From Staphylotrichum longicolle (taxonomy: Eukaryota > Ascomycota > Sordariomycetes > Sordariales > Chaetomiaceae), in the NCBI GenBank assembly GCA_019096155.1, contig JAHCVI010000002.1, positions 2,108,001 through 2,172,000 of the forward strand: 64,000 nt of DNA. Direction: 5' to 3'. Below, piece by piece: positions 20,445 through 31,672 of this stretch; within the stretch, counting starts at the first letter, position 1, and each line of letters opens with the position of its first letter. Position numbers and translations under genes: made by a program. A model generated the notes under the pieces. It was not told where the DNA came from. It made no database searches and was given only the letters and a program-made list of their open reading frames with translations.

Positions 20445-23400
20445 ATGGCTGGGCAAGGGGAGGAGGATGTGTATGCCAGTGTGAGTGGCCCTTCCTGTCC
20501 CGTTGCGGCCGCCGCGATCCCCGATGCGATGCGCCGTCGCGCTGGGATGCGGCGCCTGGCGAGAGTTTTGGCAACCGACCAGAGATACTAACTCAAGTGC
20601 TGGAACAGCTTCTTCTGACAGACACATATCTACCGGGTAAGTCTGGAGCGCCAATTGCAGAGCCTGGCGGGTTGGGGGCCGTGGTTGTTGACAGTGCTTT
20701 CCAGGTGCCCTAGTGCTGGCGCACTCGCTTCGCGATGCAGGCACCACCAAGAAGCTGGCCATCCTGGTCACCTTGGACACGGTCTCGGTCGATGTTGTTA
20801 CGCAGCTCAAGGCAGGTTTCCCCTGTTGTTGTAGATGTATCGGGGTGTGTGCCTCGAGCTGACCGTTATTCAGGCCGTCTATGACTATGTGATCCCGACG
20901 AGTCGCATCCGGAATGCGCACCCCGCGAATCTCGATCTTATGGGCCGTCGAGACCTCCACTCCGCCTTCACAAAGATCAATCTCTGGAGGCAGACCCAAT
21001 TTCGCAAGATCGTTTATGTGGATGCCGACATGGTCGCGTACAGGGCGCCCGACGAGCTCTTCGCCCTTCCACATGCCTTTTCCGCAGCCCCCGACATTGG
21101 CTGGCCAGACATCTTCAACACGGGTCTCATGGTCTTGACGCCAAATATGGGCGATTACTACGCCATGATGGCCATGGCCCAGAGGGGTATCTCGTTTGAT
21201 GGCGCGGACCAGGGTCTCTTGAACATGTACTTCAAGAACAACTTCAACCGCCTCAGCTTTACCTACAACGTCACGCCTTCGGCCCATTACCAATACGTGC
21301 CCGCCTACAAGCACTTCCAGTCAAGCATAAACCTGGTCCATTTCATCGGCGCCGAGAAACCTTGGGTGCAGGGCAGAGACACAAGCACCGGAAGCTCGCC
21401 CTTTGACCAGATGGTGGGCAGGTGGTGGGCTGTCTACGACCGACACTACCGCAAGGCGGTGCGTTTCCCCCTACTTTTAAACCGGTAGAGGGCTGCTGCT
21501 AATGTACTCATCCAGACACCTCAGATCCGGCCGTCTGAACCAGTGGAACAAGTTCCCGAGATCGTGCAATACTTTGTCAAGGGCGAATACCAGCCCACGG
21601 TCCGTTATGTTGTCCCCGTTGGCGAGCCCGCCAGCCATGAATCCGGCAACTTCTACGGTCAGCAATATCAACCACCACTAGCCCCTCCGAATGCTGGTGT
21701 GCAGTATCCCCACCAGCAGCAGCAGCATTATTCCTATCAGTCTTATGCCCCTCCCGAGCAGCAGTTTCACCATCATGATCACCAGCACCAGCACCAGCAT
21801 CAGCACCATGATCACCCACATCACCAGCACCAAGGCCACGAGCAGTCCCAACACCAGCACGAGCACCAGCACCAGCACCAGCACGAACCTCACGATCACC
21901 CTCCATATCACTCGCACTCTGAACCACCGCATCCACCACACCCACCACACCCACCACACCCTGCCGAGCCGTTTTCGCATTCCGTTTCCTCTTCCAACGT
22001 TCCCACCGAACCCTCTCGCATTCAAGAAGGGACACATACTGAGGCTCGAAAAGACCAGGCAACGGACCACCAGCAATGGAATCCTCAACCGCCGACCGAG
22101 CCGAAGCACGAGCCCGAGCCTCAGCCCCAGCCCGATCTCGCACCAAGCTGGGATGCTCAACGGTTAGTTAGCCCCCCATACATTTTGAGAAAAGCATGAG
22201 AAATCTAACAGAATGCTCCAGTGCCCCTCCGCCGTCCAACTCAAAGCCCGAAGCCATGAACTTCCCGCAGACGCACTACGCCATGTCCTCTGACCCGGCT
22301 CCCTTCGTCCCGCCGGAGCGGTATCCCAGCCCTCCAAAGAACATGTGGTACGAAGTGCCCAAGGAGCCGCCCGCGCACCCCAAAGAGAAGCCTAAGCCGC
22401 TCTTCCCGTGGGAGACTCACCAGCCACGGCCGACCCGGGTGTTTGCGCACCAGGAGCCCGAGCCCGAGCACGCGCAAGCGAGCCACGACGAGGATCACAC
22501 CTCGTCAGGCTCGCAGACGCTGGTTGAGCCGCCCACGTCGGAGTCGCAAACGGGCGGAAACCAAAGCCCTCCAGTCACGGCCTCCAGCACGGCGGTCTCT
22601 GCTCCCTCGGACATCTGGTCTTCGTTCCCGCGGACCAATGCCTGGGACACGGTTCCGGAAATCAACCGGTACGTGGACAAGCTAGAGAAGCACCGCCGCT
22701 CGCGGAGCCGGAACCTGGTTCTGGGTGGCGGAAAGCCTCGCTCTGGCGGAGGCGGAGGTTCAGCGGAGTCAAGCTGGGACATCAGCCGGCGGGGGTCCAA
22801 GGTGACGGACTTTCCGAGCGAGGACGATCGGCCGAGCCTGCCCGTCACTCCCGCGCCGATCCGCAGGCCGCGTCGCTGGGGCAGTGGTGGCCCCGGTGAC
22901 GATCTGGCCGGCGAGGACGCTGGGGAACAGCTGCCGGACGCCGAGGGCGTGCCCGCGCAGGCTGAATGGGTATGTGTGCACGGCATCCGGTGGAGTCCTG
23001 CAGACTGCCTCTGTGATCTGACTAACGTGCTGCGCTTCCACAAGGATCCTGCGGCGCAGCTGGTGAAGCTGGCCAAGGCGCAGTCGGAGCTGCTGTTTCA
23101 GCGGCTTGGGAGTGGTGGTGATGGTGGTGATGGAAAGAATGGCAAGGGCGTACAGCCGCACCGGGAGATCCCCTCGCGGCCGTTGCCGTTTGGGTCCGAG
23201 GACGTCAGGTCCCCGACGTATGTTGCGCCGGAGCCGCCGGTGGTCGTCAGCCCGAGGCCGGTCAAGCCGCATACGGGGACGAGCCCGGTGAACCGGATCC
23301 TTGCCGCTTCGCAGGAGGCTGCAAAGAGAACGACAACCGCGCCGCAGCACCGTGACTTTGGCATTCCGGCGCCGAGCTACCAGGGTCCCGGCGCGTCGTT

Positions 23401-23512
23401 TGAGAAGGGCGAGGACTATCCCACCTACGAGACGCCTGCGCTGCCGACCGAGGAAGACCCGACGTTCTCGACACCTAGGCGCCGAGAATATTTGGTATAC
23501 TCTAATGGCTAA
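20445..23512 (+). CDS. Glycogenin (GT8 glycogen-initiating glucosyltransferase)
   Basis: Six exons (20445-20480, 20609-20636, 20705-20811, 20874-21458, 21516-22162, 22222-23512) give 897 residues. Exon 2 is 28 nt, and intron 3 fits only as a GC-AG intron. Residues 9-250 are the GT8 domain: LLLTDTYLPGALVLAHSLR, the Mn-binding D107-A-D109 in KIVYVDADMV, and DIFNTGLMV. Tyr196 in AHYQYVPAYK aligns with the self-glucosylated Tyr of animal glycogenin. Residues about 315-400 are a His/Gln/Pro-rich insert. A conserved Cys/Trp motif, EWVCVHGIRWSPADCLCDLTN (about 715-735), and a short C-terminal tail follow, as in other filamentous fungi; the C-terminus normally binds glycogen synthase. It primes glycogen in the cytosol. 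The stop at 23510-23512 is accepted although a 30-nt spliced extension could be drawn. Confidence 0.93.
21695..21965 (+). repeat. CAC/CAG/CCA-rich imperfect tandem repeat coding a His/Gln/Pro tract
   Basis: Inside glycogenin exon 5, CAG runs are followed by alternating CACCAG/CATCAC units and then four ACCCACCAC-type units. The product is dozens of His residues interspersed with Gln, Asp and Pro (HQHQHQHHDH, HPPHPPHPPHP). It keeps the frame throughout. Confidence 0.85.
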
Positions 23513-24877
23513 TGTTTAGGGACAGGATCGGTACGGAGAGGGGTATGGGGTGTATGATACGACGCGTGGGGCGGTCAGGGGGTTATGGACTAATGGATTC
23601 TCTGGGCGGGAAGGTTGGGGAGCGGACAGAAGTTGTTTAATATTTCCCTTTGCTGTCGAGAGGAAACAAGATTGCCGGGTGCTGGTTATCGGCATCGCGG
23701 CTTTTTTGTGTCCGTGGTATATTGAATTGGTTCAGTCACTGTCTTGTTGAGTTTTTCTCTGGTTTCCTTGCTTCCCCCCTGCATTAAGGCTTATGCATTG
23801 AGGGCTTGGGTTTGGTATTGCATCAAGAAGACATTTGGCTCAGATTGTTGGGTTGATCAAAGGAAAGTGCGATGGAGAGGGAAGAATGGTTTTAGGGAGG
23901 AGTAACATGAGGAAAAGAGATGATGTGTGGATGTTTCAATGGGATACTGCTAGAAGGTACCTAGCCACCTCAGATGGAGCTGATCTTCTCAGCACTTTAA
24001 GAAGGAAGTGTTCACACATCGCCTGCTCGGAGAGCCAACGCAAGTACATGGAGAGCACTGAGACAGTGAAACCAAAGCTTCTGGTGTGTCGAAAGCCATA
24101 ATTTCCAGCACACCTCATTTTGCCCCGCTGAACTGTAGCAATTCGGCCTGCAGACAAACAACTACGACCCGGCAGGGACGACACTGCCCAAAATCTCAGT
24201 TCGGGCCAACGGAAAGTCATTCCCAAGGGCTCGACTTGACCGAGCGAGGCCTGGTCTCACATCGCTCGTATCTCCACAGCCCGCCCAAACCCACAAGGCT
24301 GACCAATTAGCGATCAACAATGGGGGAGATGCGAGGCCAGCGACTCAGTGGCTGACAGCGCTACACTCTGGCCCAAATAAGCTGTATCCGCTGCGTCAAG
24401 CGGCAGTTGGAGGTGTCCGAGGCTGCTTTCCTCTTTCACAATAGAGAATAAAAAGTGTGTTCTGAACAATGTGAGAAGAAAGAGAGAAAGTAGGAATTTG
24501 AATGTTCAATAATGAAACAATGATCATTTTTTCTCCACGGCTCTGCTTCGAGATATCTCCCCACATCCCAGTTTGGGTCGCCTTCGTTAGACGCCTTTTC
24601 TTGTGCAGGAGCAGCCGTGTCAGTGCTTCGAACCACAAAGGGAAACTCAGCCTTGCAGTTGCGCGACTCCTCGGTCAACCTGCAAGCCAGGAGCGCGATC
24701 GATCCGTTTGCGTCTCCTTCGCGATCGCAACACTCTCGGCCCGCATTGCTCGCTTGAGGCGACCCCTTTGTTTGCATGGAGATTTCCCCAGGAACAAAGT
24801 CGGATTTTCCCAGCAGCTGCGTTTTCCTTGCCGCTGTCTTGCCGCGACTCGAGCAGCTGCAGTGATCATTCGCGTCA
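23513..24877. other. 1.4 kb intergenic region
   Basis: Between glycogenin and the chromodomain gene, both plus strand. It holds the glycogenin 3' flank and a long leader for the next gene. No convincing coding or RNA feature. Confidence 0.55.
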
Positions 24878-27800
24878 ATGAACAGCAAGGTCCCTGCCTC
24901 CAAACCCGCCAAACCAAAACGCCGGAAATCGGCAGCATCAAGACCCGCCACCCGGGAACCGACCCCCGACGAGGCGCTCTACGAAATTAGGGACATAATT
25001 GACGAGAAGTACGTTAAGGGCAGATTATTGTACAAAGTAGACTGGGCCGACAACCCCACTACCGGCGAGAAGTACGATCCGACTTGGGTAGGTCGACCTC
25101 TTCCACGCTCCCTCCCTCTTATCCTTTCCTCCCACGCATACCCCGCTGACCACATTGCACCCGGCCTCCAGGAGCCAGCAGGCAACGTCACCGAAGCTGC
25201 GGTCGCCGATTGGGAGAGTGAGAAGCGCCGCCGACAAGGCCTTGCCAGTGACCCAAAGAGCTCCAACCCCACCGAAACCGACAGCCAACCCGTGCTGCCC
25301 CCTAACTGGAGAGCGAAGCGCAGACGGGATCGTTCGGTGACTGAAGAGGAAGACCGCGCACCGAGACGGCCCAGGGGTTCCGTCGATTCAGGGTACACTT
25401 CTACCGACGGCGACGCCGCAACCAACAGCTGGCCGAGCAGTTGGGAACCCGTGCAGTCGCTTCCAGAAAACAAAGGCGAGCTGGTGCTCAAGATTCCGCG
25501 GCCAACTGGATTCGACCCCTCTGAATACCGAGTGATCAGCTCCTCTCAATCTGCACCGTCCTCGCAAGCGGCCTCGTTGAGCTTGAACAACAGCCAGCAA
25601 GCCGGCGGGCTGATCAGTCAGAGGACAATTCCAGACTCGCAAGACTTTTTGGATTCTCTGCGCACCCGATCCACGGCGCAATCAACTACCAACGACAGCC
25701 TTCTCGAATATAGTTCCACACACCCAGTCTCCCAGTCGGCGCCAGTTCCAGGGAGTACACAAGAGGCAGGCCAGGAACCGGACCAGGATCAGGACCAGGA
25801 CCGGCAGGACACCGAGGGCCAACTGAGCCGCCACGGCTTTGACATACCGTCGCACCAACCGGGCCAAGGCTCGCACGGCGACTCTGGGCCCCCGTCTGGC
25901 CTGCTCGAGAGCGGCGACTCAACGCAGAACACGATCCGCGATTCAATCGGCCATCCCTTCCGACAGCTGCCTGGAGGACTGGAGTCGTCTTTGGGCGACA
26001 ATCCGTGGGGTGAAGGGTTTTTGACTCAGCTAGAATACGAGCTGCCCATATCTCTGGACGTGGTCGATCGAGTGGAAGAGCCGCTTTCGGGTCATTCTCA
26101 CCCGAGTCTCCACGAGCAAGCCAACCCTACTCCTCTGGGACATTCATCCTTGACTTCGGAAGACTCAAGCCTCCACTTCCAGGACGCCCAAAGGACTTCG
26201 TTGCTCGATAGCAATCCCGAACCGCAGTTTCTCACCCAGGTCTCACAGGTTCCTGGGGTCATTTCACAGGATCTCATTCCGGAAACCGTCCAGAAACCGT
26301 CCAAGAGGCAGTATCCTTCTCAAACTCCAAACCAGAGCGCAAGCAGCCCGCTACACAGAGGCCAAGCGCACCCATCGACTCCGACACAGGAGAGATCCAC
26401 ATCACTGCCAGTCAACATGGAAGGCTCAGGGGATGGGGCGCCGAGACAGTCGGTGGTCGATAAGTTACGCAAGCTTCAAGAAGACGTGTTTGGTTCATCA
26501 CCGGGACAGAACACATCCCCAGCCAACCCACAGAACCAGAAAGTGGACGGTCCCATAGAAGGTGATTCGCGGCCATCGGCAGTCGAGAAGCTACGCAAGT
26601 TCACAGAAAACAGCTTTGGCGCGTCTACTGAGTCAGTTGCACCTGTGGAAGCTAGACAAGAGCCAACACTGGTCTCGCCGTCGGCCATTCTACCGCAAAC
26701 AGGGAGCTTCGCAGAGCATCTAGAAGCCTCCACCGCTCCGCAAGACGACACATCTTTGAATGAACAGCCCCTCTTGGCTGTTCAAGACTTCAACCAGGGC
26801 GTCGGCATAGACTTTGGCTCACACCCGGGAGGGGCCATAGGCGGGGCCGGACACAGCATGGAGTTTGACCATCAGCCAGCAACGGTAGCGCCATCGGATT
26901 TGACCACCTCTATTGAACACATACCTAACGTCCATGATGATTCTTCTGGCGACCAGATCCTTGGCGGCAGTTTGGAGGAGGAACCCCACTCCACTCTGGA
27001 TGTCGAGCAGGGTCAGTTTCCCCATGATATGGGCACCGATGAACAAGAGGAAGACGACGATGACAGTCACATCAGGCATTTTACCGTGACACTTCCAATG
27101 GCGGCAAACACGCGAGCAACCTACCTCGAGACGATCAAGGAAAACAAGTCCACCATGATCACGTTTGCCGAGGTCTTTGCAAAGTCCGTTTCGAGCGTCC
27201 CGGATGACTTGCTGGTGGCCAAGATAGACGACCTTTTTGGGCGTCTGCTGGATCTCTGTGACCTGCCGGCGTATGACCACGACCTGCCGGAACTGAGCAA
27301 AGAGGAGATGATGAAGCACGCGACCAACTCCAACAGCAAGTTTTCGTTTGTTTACGAGTTCTTGCAGGGTTTGCGGGACATCAATGTCCGCATTCTGATC
27401 TTTTCTGCCGAAGGGCGTATTTTCGATTACTTAGAGGCGGTCGTCGCGGCTACCGGCTGCCCGTACACAATATTGGGCGAAGAGGACTCGACGGGGCAGG
27501 AGCCCACAGAAGGAGCTTCTGTTGTTCTGGCTGTGGCTGGCGAGGACTTGTCCATGGTCGAGGAGGGTATTGACGTCGTCATTGCCTTTGATCACACGGC
27601 GAGATCAGTGGAACTGCCTGCGACATTGGGATACGACAACATGGCTCCAATCGTTCTCTCTCTCGTCGCCACTTACTCGCTGGATCACATCGGCCAGCAA
27701 ATCTTGCAAAGCGAGCAGGGCATGGACAGCCTCGAGAGGAAGAATGCTCTGAACCTGGCAACCGTCAAGTCGAAGGACTACTTGAGGAATCCCGAGTCCC

Positions 27801-29186
27801 AGCACATCGCACCGCATGAGGCGGCCCAGATGTTTACCAACTTCTTGAGGAATCCAGAGATTGGGTTGGACTGGGAACCCCAGCCACTCCCAGCCGATAT
27901 CTTTGAGCTCTGGCTTAGCTCGCAGGAGCGGACGCAAGCAGCTCAAGCTCATGTCTACCAATCAGTTGTTCTGAACGGGCCTGGCCGGAAACGCCCCTTG
28001 GTAAGCATGCCTAGTTCTGGTGGATTACCATAAAAAGCCCAGCTAACCGTGGCTGCAGGACACTGTCGACGAGGGAACCCCCAAACGGCTGAGATTACTC
28101 GAATCGCAACGGCCCTCCCGGAACGCGACGCCAGCGCGGATGAGTGATCTGCTGAGACAGACCTTGACAAACCATGCTGTTGGGACCACCACACAGGCCA
28201 TCGAAGTCCCCGTGGAACAGCTGGAGAAGATGTCAGACAAGGTGAGGGGGCTTCTCGTTAAGACTCTTGGGCTCGCACTCACTAGTCATGTTTAGATCGC
28301 GGAGCTCGAAGCCCGGCTTACTACCCAGAGCGCTGTTGACGCAAAGATGCGCGAGCATTTCACGAGTCTTGAATCCCAACTCCGGTCCCACGAGCGCACT
28401 GTCCAGACACTTCAACCGAGGTTCATGGAAGCTATCCGCGACCGTGGTACCTTCGAGAAGGAGTGTCAAAAGGCCGTTGAGAAGGCGAATGCAGCAACCG
28501 AGCGCCTCGCAGCCAAGAACGCCGAGATCGAGGCTCTCAAGGAGAAGAACAAGCTTCTGGAATCAAAGCTCGCCGAAGCCAACGACGCGCTGGCGAATTC
28601 GACAGTCCCAGAGATCGCGAAGCTTGCCCAGGCGGAGAAGGACCGTCAGGAAGCCCTTGCAGCGGTGGAGAAGCTCGAAAAGAAGATCCGCGGCGTTCAG
28701 AACGAAGCGGAGTACAGCCGCAAGGCGTATCAAGACGCATCTAACGCGCACACTGAGCTGAGCAAAGAGAACCAAGAACTCAAGGCCCAAGTCGCTGAGC
28801 TCGGGAGACGCGCAAGCGAGAACCTGCTCAAGATCCACCAGATCCACGCTCAAACCGAGGTGAACGAGATCCTAAGGCATTTAGACGAGGTACAGGCGTT
28901 GCGCGAGAACCGCGAGCGCGAGCTGGAGCGTGCGAAGGAGGAGCTGAAGTACCTCAAGAACGGGCGTCGCGAGACCCGCCAGGGTAGTGTCCCGCGCAGC
29001 CCGCGGACGGGTGTTATGAGCCCCCGGCCTGCGCGCGGCATGGGCGGTCCGGGTAGCAGGGGCACCAGCCCTGCGCCCCTGAGCTCGGATGGGCCAGGCG
29101 GCGGCGGCGGCGGCGCCCCCGTGCCTGGCATGACGTTCTTTCCGCCGGTGGGGAATGCCGGCCGCTGGGGGCATCTTCGTGATTAG
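24878..29186 (+). CDS. Chromodomain protein with HDA1-complex subunit 2/3 domain and C-terminal coiled coil
   Basis: Four exons (24878-25087, 25172-28000, 28059-28241, 28296-29186) give 1370 residues. Residues 35 to about 86 form a chromodomain: YEIRDIIDEKYVKGRLLYKV, then WADNPTTGEKYDPTW-EPAGN, the last part joined only after removal of an 84-nt intron that is itself stop-free. A long Ser/Gln-rich disordered region follows, including two similar SVVDKLRKLQEDVFG / SAVEKLRKFTENSFG motifs. Residues about 707-985 resemble the Hda2/Hda3 subunit domain of the class II deacetylase complex (FTVTLPMAANTRATYLETI, NVRILIFSAEGRIFDYLEA, SLVATYSLDHIGQQIL). Residues about 1075-1290 are a long coiled coil, then a Gly/Pro-rich end. 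Inferred role: a histone-reading scaffold tethering an HDA1-type deacetylase to methylated chromatin. The chromodomain and helicase-like Hda2/3 fold are seen; partners are inferred. Confidence 0.9.
26442..26627 (+). repeat. Duplicated DKLRKLQEDVFG-like motif in the chromodomain protein
   Basis: Two copies of a 15-20 residue motif, PRQSVVDKLRKLQEDVFGSS and PSAVEKLRKFTENSFGAS, lie about 43 codons apart in the disordered linker. They may be paired short linear binding motifs. The function is unknown. Confidence 0.6.
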
Positions 29187-29783
29187 GCGACCCGGAGGCG
29201 CAACAGTGGCAATGGAGTCGTTGATGGTGACAAGGTGGCAAGAACGTTGTCGGAGCAGCGGGAGGAGGATGTCGGTTCGTCCAGACCGGCGTCTCCCATC
29301 TTGGGAGAAGCGAATGATGTCGCTGCTTCGCCTTCAGGTCGACATGAGACTTCCGCATCAGGCATATCAATGGCAGGCACACCAACCCCGTCGTCGTCTC
29401 TCATGCCTCCGCCTCCGCCTCCGAACCGGCGACCGAAATCCCTGGCAAAACCAGCTGTCTCAAAGGCATCTGCAACCAAGCCCGTTGCTACAAAGCCGGC
29501 TCCAACCAAGGCAGCAGCAGCGAATCCCACCATTCCAAAGCCCGCCATGCCAAAGCCAGCCGCAGCAAAGCCAGCAGCAGCGAAACCAACCACCTCAAAA
29601 CCCGCCATGCTAAAGCCAGGCGCACCGAAGCCGACTGCAGCGAGACCGACCATGACGAGAGCACCAGCCAAGAAGTCAGCCACAGCTAAGCCGGTCTTGT
29701 CTAAACCCGTCGCAGCCAAGCCAGCTACCACAGCGAAACCACCTGTATCCAGACTCGGGACGGTAGGCAAGCCGGCAGCCTGA
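29187..29783 (+). other. In-frame open extension after the chromodomain gene stop, encoding KPA pentad repeats
   Basis: Directly after the TAG at 29184-29186 the same frame stays open for 198 codons to a TGA at 29781-29783, with no in-frame ATG near its start. The sequence begins Ser/Arg/Glu-rich, has a PPPPPP run, and from about 29440 shows a 15-nt period coding pentads of the type KPAxx (KPAVS, KPVAT, KPAPT, KPAMP, KPAAA, KPTTS), resembling histone H1 tails. It could be a C-terminal extension reached by readthrough or an unmapped splice, the remnant of a longer protein, or a non-coding 3' UTR. Frames on both strands are also open here because stops are rare in this composition. Confidence 0.4.
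29435..29750 (+). repeat. Degenerate 15-nt tandem repeat (KPAxx pentads)
   Basis: About 18 imperfect units of AAG-CC(N)-(G/A)C(N)-NNN-NNN. Lys and Pro positions are kept while codons vary (AAG/AAA, CCC/CCA/CCG), and some units carry Arg or Asn in place of Lys. Confidence 0.75.
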
Positions 29784-30867
29784 GGAGAAGGAGTGGTGCA
29801 TTTAGCTACTCCGGTGTTAGTTTCAGGGCTGTGCCTCTACCTCCTCAGTTCACCTGTGCTCTTGAGGGCTGCGAGCAGGCTTATCCGTCAAGGTGGCACA
29901 AACTGGGTCAGCTTCAAGGTGGTGCTCTGATGGCGCTTGAAACATCCTCAACGCTTGACTTTGCTTTTTCGTTCTTTCTTTCTTGCTCCTTTTTTTCTTT
30001 CGTATCCTCTACTTTGGTTTTTTGAGTCTCCATCAATTCAATTCGGTTGTGAGGGGCGCAGGAAGAGAAGGGAGGGGGTTGAGACTTTAATTTGCATCGA
30101 TCGGATTGGGGACTGGGCAGCATCATATTCACGGTGTTCTTTATGGGAGGGGGTTATGGGGGGTTTCTTGCTCGGAGGGCTTGGGGCTTGGAGACCGATC
30201 AAGGAGGCGTTGGCTTTCCAAAGCTTTTGTTTGTATGTACCGATATGCGTGCATAGAAGGAAAGCATGGATACCTTTTTACTTGATTTTGACTTGGTACG
30301 GTACCTCCTACATGTGGGTGCTGGCTTATGTTTGTGTGTGTAATGTGCAGGTGTGATGATGCGTGCATATACGCAGATATGGATGTGCGGCGCGGGTGGG
30401 AGTGAAGGGAGTGGAAGTGGTTTGGAAGTTCGAAACAACTGAGAGTTGCTGTCGTCCTGCCTCGCCCACAGGCAAAAACGCTAAGAGTGTCAAACACTTA
30501 AAGAGTTGAGGATAGAGATGGGGACATCTGAGAGAGTAATTGGTATCCAGACAGGATGGGAAGACAGGTGGGAAGTGTTTCACGGCAAGGAAAGGAAGAT
30601 GACGTCTCTTTCTCGTGTTCAGCTTCGTACATCCAAGCCCGCAAAGTCTGACCCACCCGACTCTAACATCAACCCTCACTCTAGCTCACTCGAGGCCCCG
30701 GTACTCTCCTAACATGTGTAACGTGTAGAAGAAGTCTAGTAGAAACATATACAGATTGATTTGCGGCATCCCCCTTACAACCCACTGGAAGAGCGGCGGC
30801 TATGGTATCATCCATGGTGCTGTCGAGGGGGGGGTTGCCGATCTTTCAGCTAAGAAAGACTGGAAAT
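29784..30867. other. Convergent intergenic region
   Basis: About 1.1 kb between the repeat extension and the COX6 stop codon. A T-rich stretch at 29955-30030 probably belongs to 3' UTR sequence. No gene is recognised. Confidence 0.5.
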
Positions 30868-31672
30868 CTAGGCGGACTCCTCCGGGTACAGGTCCTCCTT
30901 GAGCTCGATGCCGAGCTCTTCGCGCAGGGGCTTGAGCTCGTTCAGGTACTGCTCGTACTGGCCCTTGTTCTCAACCTTGGCCTTGATGCCTGTGCATTGT
31001 GTCAGTCTGAGGTTGCGATATCGCGGCAATGGGGGGGAGCCGAGAATATTTCCCGCATGTGGGTTGACTCGTACCCTCGAAGACGCGGACGGCGGTGGGG
31101 AAGTCGTTGACTCTCCGGGCGGCGCGGAGAGCAGCGGCGAGGACGGAGGGAGAGGGGACGAGATCGTAGGCGAAGGCGTTGTTCAGGTTGCGCTGTGGTT
31201 GTTAAGAGCTCGGGTCAGCGGCGCTGACGACGAAGATGTAACGGGATCAGAAGGCGGTGCCGAGGGCATACCTGAAGCTCGAAAACGTCCTGGACACCGT
31301 CAAACTCCTTCTCGTAGCTGTGCGAAACCCGGTAATCAGCAATTGAGTCGGTCGAGATGGCTGGGGCCGGTGTCTTGGGTCGGTGTGGTGGACTACAACG
31401 GGTCACGTCATGGGAGCGAAGCTAGCGGAGCTAGGGAAAGCTCTGTTTCGCGCCCGTTGCAGGGCCGGGAAGGCCTTGTCGTCGACTCACCGGGCCGAAA
31501 ACTCCTCGAAGGTCTCCTCCTGGTGCTCGGAGCGCATGCGGCTCGATGTGGTGAAGCTGGGGGCGGCGAGGGCGGCGCGCGCGACCATCGGCTGGGGCCG
31601 GGCAGCGACGAGGTTGGCGCGGAGGAAGCTGGAGGGGCCGCGAACGGCGACGCGGAAGAGGGAAGCCGACAT
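30868..31672 (-). CDS. COX6: Cytochrome c oxidase subunit 6 (Cox6/COX5A family)
   Basis: Four exons on the minus strand (31672-31491, 31317-31272, 31192-31075, 30989-30868) give 155 residues, all GT-AG and phase-consistent. Residues 1 to about 45 are an Arg/Ala/Ser-rich presequence (MSASLFRVAVRGPSSFLRAN) for mitochondrial import. The mature part reads HQEETFEEFSARYEKEFDG, then RNLNNAFAYDLVPSP, AARRVNDFPTAVRVFEGIKA and ends YLNELKPLREELGIELKEDL. This is the all-helical COX5A/Cox6 fold on the matrix side of complex IV, one of the nuclear-encoded subunits. Length matches fungal homologs. Confidence 0.96.

Noticed and set aside
20394..21314. 306-codon frame antisense to glycogenin
   Set aside because: Overlaps proven exons and introns of glycogenin; no recognisable protein features.
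23491..23640. Spliced C-terminal extension of glycogenin
   Set aside because: Would require a 30-nt intron, shorter than any other in the window, and the added residues show no family similarity.
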